The notes under the pieces were generated by a model. That model made no database searches and had not been told where the DNA came from. It saw nothing but the letters and a program-made list of their open reading frames with translations. From NCBI GenBank assembly GCA_029961685.1, contig JARWKL010000006.1:8810748-8874747 (forward strand): a stretch of DNA of 64,000 nucleotides, written 5' to 3'. This document shows positions 48,001-59,656 of this stretch, one piece after another. Position 1 is the first letter of the stretch. Each line of letters opens with the position of its first letter. A program made the position numbers and the translations under genes. The DNA comes from Aristolochia californica (Eukaryota > Streptophyta > Magnoliopsida > Piperales > Aristolochiaceae).

Positions 48001-51000
48001 ATGGAAAAAAATTAAAACAGCAACAAATGTATGTAAAGAAAGTTCAACCCTAATAGCTTGGAATTTATAAGAAAGAGATTTCTAATTGACCCTACACATG
48101 TTTTAAATATGGATATGCATGCTTGAAACATGTTAAAGATGCAAATGACCTATGGGATCCAGACCTTATGAAATTCTAAAGTGAACGTGTGGTGGGATAT
48201 TTACCTGAGTCCAACAAGACATAATTATGGCGATTTAAAAAAAAGATGACCTAACAATCATAGATGATTGTCATGTAATTTATCGGTCAGTCATGCGTAA
48301 TGGTCTATATTTTTATTAGAAATAACTTATCAATTAGAAGTCAACATTCACATAGAAATCCTCCGCCTCCCCCTTTTCCCGACTATTGCAAAACCTAATA
48401 TATAAAAATTAGAAAGAGTTTAAAATCCCTAAAAATTACTGACACTTTTTGGAATTACCTCTCTCAACATTTGTGCATTTCCAATTTATATGTATACTTT
48501 TTTCTTAAATCAAAACATGAGTTTTCATTTTTCCCTTTATATCAAAACGAAGAGATTAAAAGGAAAATAGATTAGAACAAACTGAAAATTTTAGAGCTTA
48601 TATATGCAAAAATTTTAAAACAACTACAAATGTAAGTAAGGAAAATTTATTCACACACCACAAATGAACACAAAAGTTTTGATATCCAAGTTTGAGAAAT
48701 TCTACTAGTTCAACCCTAATAGCTTAGAATTTTAGAAGAAAGAGATTTCTAATTGATCTTTCACATATTTTAAATAGGGATATACGTGCTTGAAACATGT
48801 TAAAGATGCAAATGGCCTATGGGATCCAGATCTCATTAAATTCTGAAGAGAACGTGTGGTGGTATATTTACCCCAGTCAAACAAGACATTATTTTGTCCA
48901 TTTAAAAAAAAAAACTAACCTAACAATCATAGATGATTGTAAAGTGATTTATCGGTCAATCATGCGTAATAGGATATATTTTTGTTAGAAATGACTAGTG
49001 GATTTGGAGTCACCACTCAGTTAAAAATCCCCCGCCTCCCCCTTTTTACGATGATTGCGAAACCTAATATATAAAAACTAGAAAGAGTTAGCAAACCCTA
49101 AAAATTACAGAAACTTTTTGGAATTATCTCTCTTTACATTTGTGTATTTTTATTTTTGATGTATACTTTTTTCATAAATCAAAACGTGAGTTTTCACTTT
49201 TCCCTTTATCTCGTAAACAGAGATAAAAAGGCAAATAGATCACAACAAAATGAAAATTTTAGAGTTTATGAATGCAAAAATTTTAAAACAACTACAAATG
49301 TATGTAAAGAAAGTTCAACCCTAACAGCTTGGAATTTATAAGAAAAAGATTTCTAATTGACCCTATACATGTTTTAAATATGGATATGCATACTTGAAAC
49401 ATGTTAAAGATGCAAATGACCAATGGAATCCAGACCTCATGAAAATCTAAACTAAACGTGCAATGGAATAATTACCTGTCAAACAAGCCATAATTATGCT
49501 GATTTAAAAAAAATTACATAGCAATCATAGATGATTGTCATGTAATTTTTCGATTAATCATGTGTAATTGTCTATATATTTGTTAGAAATAACTTATCAA
49601 TTAGAAGTCAACACTCTGTTAGAAATTCTCCGCCTCTCCCATTTCCCGACAATTACAAAACCTAATATATAAAAATAAGAAAGAGTTTGAAATCCCTAAA
49701 AATTACTGACACTTTTTAGAATTATCTCTCTCAACATTTGTGCATTTCCAATTTATATGTATTCTTTTTTCTTAAATCAAAACGCGAGTTTTCACTTTTC
49801 CCTTTATTTCGAAACAATGAGATTAAAAGGCAAATTGATTACAACAAAATGAAACTTTTAGAGTCTATATATGCAAAAAATTTAAAACAACAACAAATGT
49901 ACGTAAAGAAAATTTATTCAGATACCACAAACGAACACAAAAATTTTGATATCCAAGTTTGGGAAATTCCACTTGGTCAACCTTAATTGGTTGGAATTTT
50001 AGAAGAAAGAAATTTTTAATTGATCGTTCACATATTTTAAATATGGATATATATGATGGAAACATGTTAAAGATGGAAATGACCTATGGGATCCAAACCT
50101 CATTAAATTCTCAAGTGAACATGCGGCGGGATATTTAGTTAAATCAAACAAGTCATTATTTTACCCATTTAAATAAAGGCTCACCAAACAATCATAGATG
50201 ATTGTAATGTGATTTATCGGTCAATCATCCGTAATGGGCAATATTTTTATAAGAAATGACTTATGGATTGGGAGTCAACACTCAGTTAAAAATCCCTCGC
50301 CTCCCCCTTTTCTTGACGATTGCGAAACCGAATACATAAAAACAGAAAGAGTTTTGTAATCCCTAAAAATTTCGGGCACTTTTTGGAATTATCTCTCTCT
50401 ACAATTGTGCATTTCCCTTTTAGAAGTATACTTTTTTCTTTTTTTCATAAATTAAAAATAGAGTTTTCACTTTTCCCTTCATCTTGTAAACAAAAAAGTA
50501 AAACATCAAATAGATCACAGCAAAATGAAAATTTTAGAGTTTATGTATGCAAAAAGTTTAAAACAACGACAAATGTAAGTAAAGAAAATTTATTCACACA
50601 CCACAAATGAACACAAAAGTTTTGATATCCAAGTTTGGGAAATTCCACTAGTTCAACCCTAATTGCTTGAATTTTTTTAAGAAAGAGATTTCTAATTGTT
50701 CGTACACATGTTTTAAATATGGATGTGCTTGCTTGAAACATGTTAAAGATGAAAATGAATTATGGGATCCAAACCTCATTAAATTCTCAAGTGATCGTGC
50801 GGTGGTATATTTACCCTAGTCAAACAAGCCATTATTTTGTCCATTTACGAAAATGCTAACCTAACAATCATAGATGATTCTAAAGTGATTTCTCAGTCAA
50901 TCAAGCCTCACGGGATATATTTTTGTTTGAAACGACTTTTGGAATTGGAGTCAACACTCAGTTAAAAATCCCTTGCCTACCCCTTTTCCCGACAATTACA

Positions 51001-51189
51001 AAACCTAATATATAAAAACTAGAGAGAGTTAGCAATTCCTAAAAATTACGGAAACTTTTGGTATTATCTCTCTCTACTTTTGTGCAGTTCAATTTTAGAT
51101 GTATACTTTTTTCATAAATCAAAACGTGAGTTTTCACTTTTCCCTTTATCTCGTAAATAGAGATAAAAAGGCAAATAGATCACAACAAA

Positions 51190-54100
51190 ATGAAAGTTTT
51201 AGAGTTTATCTATGCAAAAAAATTATAACAACAACAAATGTAAGTAAAGAAAGTTCAACCCTTTTAGCTTGGAATTTTATAAGCAAGAGATTTCAAATTG
51301 ACCCTACACATGTTTTAAATATGGATATACATGCTTGAAACATGTTTAAGATACAAATGACCTATGGGATCCAGACCTCACGAAATTAACAAGTGAACAT
51401 GCGGTGGGATATTTACCCGAGTCAAATAAGCCATTATTTTCACCATTTACAAAAAAACTGACCTAAAAATCGTAGATGATTGTCAAATGATTTTTCGTTC
51501 AATCATGCGTAACGGGCTATATTTTTGTAAGAAATGCCTTATTGATTGAGAGTCAACACTCAGTTCGAAATCCTAGACCTCCCCCCTTTCCTAAAAGTGA
51601 ACGATTGTGAAACCTAATATATAAAAATTAGAAAGATTTTGCAATCCCTAAAAGTTACATACACTTTTTGGAATTATCTCTCTCTACATTTATGCAATTC
51701 AAATTTACATGCATACATTTTTCTTCAATCAAAACCTGACTTTTCACTTTTCCCTTTATCTCGAAAGAAATAAATAAAAAGGCAAATAGATCACAATAAA
51801 ATAAAAATTTTAGAGTTTATGTATGCAAAAACTTTAAAACAATAAAAAATGTAAGTAAAGAAAATTTATTCACACACCACAAATGAAGACAAAAGTTTTG
51901 TTATCCAAGTTTGGCAAATTCTACTAGTTCAACCCTATTAGCTTGGAATTTTTTAAGAAAGAGATTTCTAATTGATCCTACACATGTTTTAAATATGGAT
52001 ATGCATGCTTGAATCATGTTAAAGATGCAAATGACCTATGGGATCCAAACCTCATTAAATTCTCAAGTGAACGTGTAGTGGTATATTTACCCTAGTCAAA
52101 CAAGCAATTATTTTGCCCATTTAAAAGAAAAGCTAACCTAACATTCATAGATGATTGTAAAGTGAATTATCGGTCAATCAAGCATAATGGGATATAATTT
52201 TGTTAGAAATGATTTTTGGATTGGGATTCAACACTCAGTTAAAAATCCTCCGCCTCACCCTTTTCCCGACGATTGCGAAACCTAATATATAAAAACTAGA
52301 AAGAGTTAGCAAACCCTAAAAATTACAGAAAGTTTTTGGAATTATCTCTCTCTACATTTGTGTATTTCCATTTTTTATGTATAATTTTTTCATAAATCAA
52401 AACGTGAGTTTTCACCTTTCCCTTTATTTCGTAAACAGAGATAAAAAGGCAAATAGATCACAACAAAATGAAAATTTTAGAGCTTATGAATGCAAAAAAC
52501 TTAAAACAACTACAAATATATGTTAATGAAGTTAAACCCTAATACCTTGAAATTTATTAGAAAGAGATTTCTAATTGACCCTACACATGTTTTAAAAATG
52601 GATATGCATGCTTGAAACATGCTAAAGATGCAAATGACCTTTGGGATCCAAATCTCATGAAATTCTCAAGTGAACGTGCGGTGGGATATTTACCCGAGTC
52701 AAACAAGCCATAATTATGCCGATTTAAAAAAAAGATGACCTAATAATCATAAATGATTGACATGTAATTTATCGGTCAATCATGCGTAATGGTATATATT
52801 TTTGTTCGAAATAACTTTTCAATTAGAAATCAACACTCACGTACAAATCCTCCGCCTCCCCCATGTTCTGACGATTGCAAAACCTAATATATAAAAATTA
52901 GAAAGATTTTTGAATCCCTAAAAATTACTGACACTTTTTGGAATTATCTCTCTCAACATTTGTGCATTTCCAATTTATATGTATACTTTTTTCTTAAATC
53001 AAAACATGAGTTTTCACTTTTCCCTTTATCTCGAAACAAAGAGATTAAAAGGCAAATAGATTACAAAAAAATGAAAATTTTAGAGTTCATATAAGCCAAA
53101 ATTTTAAAACAACAACAAATGTAAGTAAAGAAAATTTATTCACACAGCACAAATGAACACATAAGTTTTGATATTCAAGTTTGGGAAATTCCACTTGTTC
53201 AACCCTTATAGCTTGGAATTTTAGAAGAAAGAGATTTCTAATTGATCCTTCACATATTTTAAATATAGATATACATGCTTGAAACATGTTAAATATGGAA
53301 ATGACTTATGGGATCCAAACCTCATTAAATTCTCAAGTGAACGTGCGGTGGGATATTTACCTGAGTATAACTAGTCATTATTTTGCCCATATTAATAAAA
53401 GCTGACCAAACAATCATAGATGATTGTAATGTGATTTATCAATCAATCATGCGTAACGGGTTATATTTTTTTAAGAAATAACTTATGGATTGGGAGTCAA
53501 CACTCAGTTAAAAATCCCTCGCGTCCCCCTTTTCTCGATGATTGTGAAACCGAATACATAAAATAAAGAAATAGTTTGCAATCCCTAAAAATTTATGGAA
53601 ATTTTTGGAGTTATCTCTCTCTACAATTGTGCATTTCCATTTTAGATGTATACTTTTTTCTTAAATCAAAACTAGAGTTTGCACTTTTACCTTTATCCCG
53701 TAAACAAAAAAATAAAAAGTCAAATAGATCACTGCAAAATGAAAATTTTAGAGTTTATGTATGCAAAAAATTTAAAACAACAACAAATTTAAGTAAAGAA
53801 AATTTTTTCACACAGCACAAATGAACACAAATGTTTTTATATCCAAGTTTGGGAAATTCAACTAGTTCAACCCTAATTGCTTGAATTTTTTTAAGAAAGA
53901 GATTTTAATTGTTCCTACACATGTTTTAAATATGAATATGCATGCTTGAAACATGTTAAAGATGAAAATGACTTAAGGGATCCAAGCCTCATTACATTCT
54001 CAAGTGAATGTGCGGTGGTATATTTACCCTAGTCAAACAAGTCATTATTTTTGCCCATTTACAAAAATGTTAACCTAACAATCATAGATGATTCAAAAGT

Positions 54101-54650
54101 GATTTCTCAGTGAATCATACGTAAGGGGATATATTTTTGTTTGATACGACTTGTGGATTGGAAGTCAACACTCATTTAAAAATCCCCTGTCTCCCCCTTT
54201 TCCTAACGATTGTGAAACCTAATATATAAAAACTAGAGAGAGTTAGCAATCCCTAAAAATTACGGAAACTTTTTGGAATTATCTCTCTATACTTTTGTGC
54301 ATTTCCTTTTTAGATGTATACCTTTTTCATAAATCAAAACGTGAGTTTTCACTTTTCCCTTTATCTCGTAAACAAAAGATAAAAAGCCAAATAGATCAAA
54401 AATATATTAAAATTTTAGAGTTTATGTATGCAAAAAATTATAACCACAACAAATGTAACTAAATAAAGTTCAACCCTATTAATTTGGAATTTTATAAGAA
54501 AGAAATTTTAAATTGACCCTACACATGTTTTAAATATGGATATGCATGTTTAAAACATGTTTAAGATACAAATGACCTATGGGATCCAAACGTCACGAAA
54601 TTCTCAAGTGAACGTGCGGTGGGATATTTACACGAGTCAAACAAGCCATT
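51190..54650 (+). repeat. Block matching the left end of the window (about 1-3,300)
   Basis: The order B-A1-B-A2-A1-B with private variants is the same as at 1-3.3 kb. They are CTTGAATCATGTTAAAG in the A1 copy, GCCAAAATTTTAAAAC in the A2 copy (1,758 and 53,093), GTCAAATAGATCACT (2,373 and 53,717), and CATGTTTAA(T/G)ATACAAATG with CGTCACGAAATT in the second B. Core offsets rise from about 51,190 to 51,355 bp, mostly because the left block has lost about 135 bp near 1,000. Confidence 0.78.
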
Positions 54651-55033
54651 ATTTTCACCAACTACAAAAAATCTGACCTAAAAAGCATAGATGATTGTGA
54701 TGTGATTTATCAATCAATCATGATTAATGGGCTATATTTTTGTGAGAAATGCCTTATTCATTGGGAGTCAACACTTAGTTAAAAATCCCCTGCCTTCCCT
54801 TTTTCCCCACGATTGCAAAACCTAATATACAAAAACTAGAAAGAGTTTCCAATCCCTAAAAATTACGGACACTTTTTGGAATTATCTCTCTAAACATTTT
54901 TGCATTTCCATTTAGATGTAACCTTTTTTCTTAAATCAAAACTTGAGTTTTCACTTTTCCCTATATCTCGAAAATACAGAGATAAAAAGGCAAATAGATC
55001 ATAGCAATGTGAAAATTTTAGAGTTTATATATG

Positions 55034-55044
55034 CAAAAAATTCA
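55034..55044. other. Small deletion junction (about 40 bp missing)
   Basis: TATATGCAAAAAA is joined to TTCACACGCCACAAATG, losing the ACAACAACAAATGTAAGTAA element. Core spacing is 621 bp. Confidence 0.7.
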
Positions 55045-57709
55045 CACGCCACAAATGAACACAAAGTTTTTTATATCAAAGTTTGGGAAATTCCACTAGT
55101 TCAACCCTAATACCTTGAAATTTTATAATAAAGAGATTTCTAATTGTTCCTACATATGTTTTAAATATGGATATGCATGCTTGAAACATGTTAAAGATGC
55201 AAATGACTTATGGGATCCAAACCTCATTAAATTCTCAAGTGAACATGCAGTTGTATATTTACCCTTGTCAAACAAGCCAATATTTTGCCCATTTACAAAA
55301 AGCTAACCTAACAATCAAAGATGATTGTAACGTGATTTAACGGTCAATCAGGCATAAAGGGATATATTTTTTTTCGAAATGACTTGCGGATTGGAGTCAA
55401 CACTTAGTTAGAAATCCCCTGCCACCCCCTTTTCCCGACGATTGCGAAACCTAATATATAAAAACTAGGAAGAGTTAGCAATCCCTAAAAATTACGGAAA
55501 CTTTTTGGAATTATCTCTCTCTACATTTGTGCATTTCCATTTTAGATATGTACTTTTTTCATAAATCAAAATGTGAGTTTCCACTTTTCCCTTTATCTCC
55601 TAAACAGAGATAAAAAGGCAAATAGATCACAAGAAAATGAAAATTATAGAGTTTATGTACGCAAACAAATTAAAACAACAACAAATGTAACTAAAGAAAG
55701 TTCAACCCTAATAGCTTGGAATTTTAGAAGAAAGAGATTCCTAATTGACCCTACACATGTTTTAAATATGGATATGCTTGCTTGAAACCTGTTAAAGATG
55801 CAAATCACCTATGGGATCCAGACCTCATGAAATTCTCAAGTGAACGTGTCATTGGATATTTACCCGAGTCAAACAAGCCATTATTATGCCCATTTACAAA
55901 AAAACCTGAGGTAACAATCATAGATGATTGTCATGTGATTTATCAGTCAATCATGCATAATGGTCTTTATTTTTGAAAGAAATGACTTATCGATTCGGAG
56001 TCAACACTTAGTTAGAAATCCTCTGCCTCCATCTTTTCCCGACGATTGCGAAACCTAATATATAAAAATTTGAAAGAGTTTGCAATCCCTAAAAATTATG
56101 GACACTTTTTTGAATTATCTCTCTCAACATTTGAGCTTTTCCAATTTAGATGTATACTTTTTTATTAAATCAAAATCGGAGTTTTCACTTTTGACTTTAT
56201 CTCAAAACAAAAAGATAAAAAGGCAAATAGATCACAACAAAATGAAAATTTTAGAGTTTATGTATGCAAAAACATTTAAAAAACAAAAAATGTAAGTAAA
56301 GAAAATTAATTCACACATCACAAATGAACTCAAAAATTTTAATATCCAAGGTTGTGAAATTCCACTTGTTCAACCATTATAGCTTGGAATTTAAGAAGAA
56401 AGAGATTTCTAATTGATACTACACATGTTTTAAATATGGATATACATGTTTGAAACATGTTAAAGATGCAAATGACCTATGGGATCCAAACCTCATAAAA
56501 TTCTCAAGTGAACGTACGACGGGCTATTTACCCGAGTCAAACAAGTCAATATTTATCCCATTTAAATAAAAGCTGACCTCGCAATCATAGATGATTGTAA
56601 TGTGATTTATTGGTCAATCATGCATAATGGCCTATATTTTTTTAAGAAATGACTTATGGATTGGGAGTCAACATTCAGTCAAAAATTCCCTCCCTCCCCC
56701 TTTTTCCGACGATTGTGAAACCAAATACATAAAAACAAGAAAGAGTTTGCAATCCCTAAAAATTTTGGGCACTTTTTCGAATTATCTCTCTCTAAAATTG
56801 TGCATTTCCATTTTAGATGTATATTTTTTTTAAATAAAAAATTGAGTTTTCACTTTGCCCTTTTCTCGTAAATAAAGAGATAAAAAGGCAAATAGATCAC
56901 AACAAAATGAAAATTTTAGAGTTTATGTTTGCAAAAAATTTAAAACAACAACAAATGTTAGTAAAGAAAATTTATTGACACACCACAAATAAACACAAAA
57001 GTTTTGATATCCAAGTTTGGAAATTCCTCTAGTTCAACCCTAATTGCTTGGAATTTTATAAGAAAGAGATTTCTAATTTATCCTTCACATATTTTAAATA
57101 TGGATATACATGTTTGAAACATGTTAAAGATGAAATTGATCTATGGGATCCATACCTCATTAAATTCTCAAGTGAATGTGCGGTGGGATATGTACCCGAG
57201 TCAAAAAAGTCATTATTTTGCCCATTTAAATAAAAGCTGACATTACAATCATAGATGATTGTAATGTGATTTATCGGTCAATCTTGCGTAAAGGGCGATA
57301 TTTTTGTATGAAATAACTTATGGATTGGGAGTTAACACTCAGTTAAAAATCCCCTACCTCCCCCTTTTCCTGTCGTTTTGGAAATGGAATACATGAAAAC
57401 AAGAAAGAGTTTGCAATCCCTACAAATTTTGGGCACTTTTTGTAATTATCTCACTCTAAAATTGTGCATTTCCATTTCAGATGTATACTTTTTTCTTTAA
57501 TCAAAACTAGAGTTTTCACTTTTCCCTTTATCTCGTAAATAAAAAAATAAAAAGGTAATAGGTAAGAGAAAAATGAAAATTTTAGAGTTTATTTATGCGA
57601 AAAAATTAAAACTACCAAAAATATAAGTAAAGAACATTATTCTTACACCACAAATGAACACAAAATTTTTGATATCCTAGTTTGGGAAATTCCACTAGTT
57701 CAACCCTAA

Positions 57710-57718
57710 TAGCTTTAA
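57710..57718. other. Truncated-monomer junction (about 200 bp missing)
   Basis: CAACCCTAATAGCTT is joined to TAAAATGATTTATCGATC, so the core and its GGATCC are absent. Cores at 57146 and 58266 are 1120 bp apart, where two full monomers would span about 1320 bp. Confidence 0.8.
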
Positions 57719-58899
57719 AATGATTTATCGATCAATCATACGTAATGGGCAATAATTTTGTCAAAAATGACTTATGGATTGGGAGTCAACACTCAGTTAA
57801 AAATCCCTCATCTCCCCCTTTTACTGATGATGGCGTAACCTAATATATAAAAACATGAAAGATTTTGCAATCCATAAAAATCACAGGCACTTTTTCGAAT
57901 TATCTTTGTCTACAATTGTGCATTTCCATTTTAGATGTATACTTTTTTCTTAAATCAAAACCGAAGTTTTCACTTTTTCTTTTATCTCGTACACAAAGAG
58001 ATAAAAAGGCAAATATATCAGAACAAAATGAAAATTTTAGAGTTTATGTATGCAAAAAATTTAAAACAACAAAAAATGTAAGTAAAAAAAATTTATTCAC
58101 ACACCAAATGAACATAAATGTTTTGATATCCAAGTTTGGAAAATTCCACTAGTTCAATCTGAATATCTTGAATTTTTTTAAGAAATAGATTTCTAATTGT
58201 TCCTACACATGTTTTAAATATGGATATGCATGCTAGAAACATGTTAAAGATGCAAATGACTTATGGGATCCAAACCTCATTAAATTCTCAAGTGAACGTG
58301 CGGTGGTATATTTACCCTAGTCAAACAAGTCATTATTTTGCCAATTTACAAAAAAGCTAACCTAACAATCATAGATGATTGTAATGTAATTTATTGGTCA
58401 ATCATGCGTAATGGGATATATTTTTGTTAGAAATGACTTATGGATTGGGGGTCAACACTCAATTAAAAATCCCCTGCCTACTCCTTTTCCAGAAGATTGT
58501 GAAACCTAATATATAAAAACTAGAAAGAGTTAGCAATCCCTAAAAATTATAAAAAAATTTCGGAATGATCTCTCTCTCAATTTGGGCATTTCTGTTTTAG
58601 ATGTATACTTTTTTCATAAATCAAAACGTGAGTTTTCACTTTTCCCTTTATCTCATAAACAGACATAAAAAAATAAATAGATCACAACAAATTGAAAATT
58701 TTAGAGTTTATGTATGCAAAAAAATTCACACAACAACAAATGTAAGTAAAGAAAGTTCAACCCTAATAGCTTGGAATTTTATAAAAAAAGATATTACTAA
58801 TTGACCCTACACATGTTTTAAATATGGATAAGCATGTTTGAAACTAATTGAAACATGTTAAATGACCTACGGGATGAAGACGTCATGAAATTCTCAAAT

Positions 58900-59645
58900 G
58901 AACATGAGGTGGGATATTTACCTGAATCAAACAAGCCATTATTTTTACCATTTACAAAAAAAACTGACCTAACAATCAGAGATGATTGTCATGTGATTTA
59001 TTGGTCAATCATGCGTAACGGGCTATATTTTTGTGAGAAATGACTTATGGATTGGGAGCCAACACTCAGTTAAAAATCCCGCGCCTCACTCTTTTCTCGA
59101 TGATTGTGAAACCGAATGCAAAAAACAAGAAAGAGTTTGCAATCCCTAAAAATTTCAGGCACTTTTTGGAATTATCACTCTCTAAAATTGTGCTTTTCCA
59201 TTTTAGATGTATACTTTTTTCTTAAATCAAAACTAGAGTTTTCAATTTTCTCTTTATCTCGTAAACTAAAAAATAAAAAAAGCAAATAGATCTCAACAAA
59301 ATGAAAATTTTTCGAGTTTATGTATTCAAAAAATTTAAAACAACAACATATTTAAGTAAAGAAATTTTATTCACACACCACAAATCAACACAAAAGTTTT
59401 GATATCCAAGTTTTGGATATTCCACTAGTTCAACCCTAATATGTTGAAATTTTTTAAGAAAGAGATTTGTATTCGTTCCTACACATGTTTTAAATATGGA
59501 TATGCATGCTTGAAACATGTTAAAGATGCAAATGACTTATGGGATCCAAACCACATTAAATTCTAACGTGAACATGCGGTGAGATATTTACCCGAGTCAA
59601 ACAAGCCATTATTTTTCCAATTTACAAAAAAGCTTACCTAACAAT
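58900..59645 (+). repeat. B-A3 monomer pair matching about 3,260-4,010
   Basis: This pair shares with the left end of the window TTTTGTGAGAAATGACTTATGG, CTAAAAAATAAAAA before GCAAATAGATCTCAACA, ATTTT(T)CGAGTTTATGT, AACCCTAATATGTTGAAA, a T-rich stretch before CGTTCCTACACATG, and AAACCACATT in the core. This A3 type occurs only at these two places, at the right edge of domain 1 and the right edge of domain 4. Confidence 0.75.
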
Positions 59646-59656
59646 CACAGTCGTAA
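59646..59656. other. Truncated-monomer junction and switch from domain 4 to domain 5
   Basis: ACAATCACAG is joined to TCGTAAACAAGAAAAGAGATG, skipping about 275 bp. Everything left of the junction is A/B type; everything right of it carries the subfamily-C markers. Cores at 59542 and ~59934 are 392 bp apart. Confidence 0.85.

Larger units (their letters stand above)
38355..59650 (+). repeat. Satellite array, domain 4: A1/A2/B higher-order repeats
   Basis: Cores lie at 38992, 39736, ~40384, 40979, ~41645, 42247, 42913, 43578, 44233, 44834, 45612, 46286, 46887, 47553, 48155, 48832, 49426, 50089, 50765, 51367, 52041, 52644, 53311, 53978, 54592, 55213, 55814, 56482, 57146, 58266, 58872 and 59542. 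Short B monomers (63-bp internal loss, GATTGTCATGTGATTT after the core in many copies) have cores at 40979, 42247, 44834, 45612, 46887, 48155, 49426, 51367, 52644, 54592, 55814 and 58872. Most B-to-B steps are about 1.27 kb (A1-B dimer) or 1.94-1.95 kb (A2-A1-B trimer). Copies near 47553 and 48832 have an A2-like left part and an A1-like right part (GTATAT(A/T)TACCC(T/C)AGTC), i.e. hybrids. No coding gene is seen. Confidence 0.95.
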
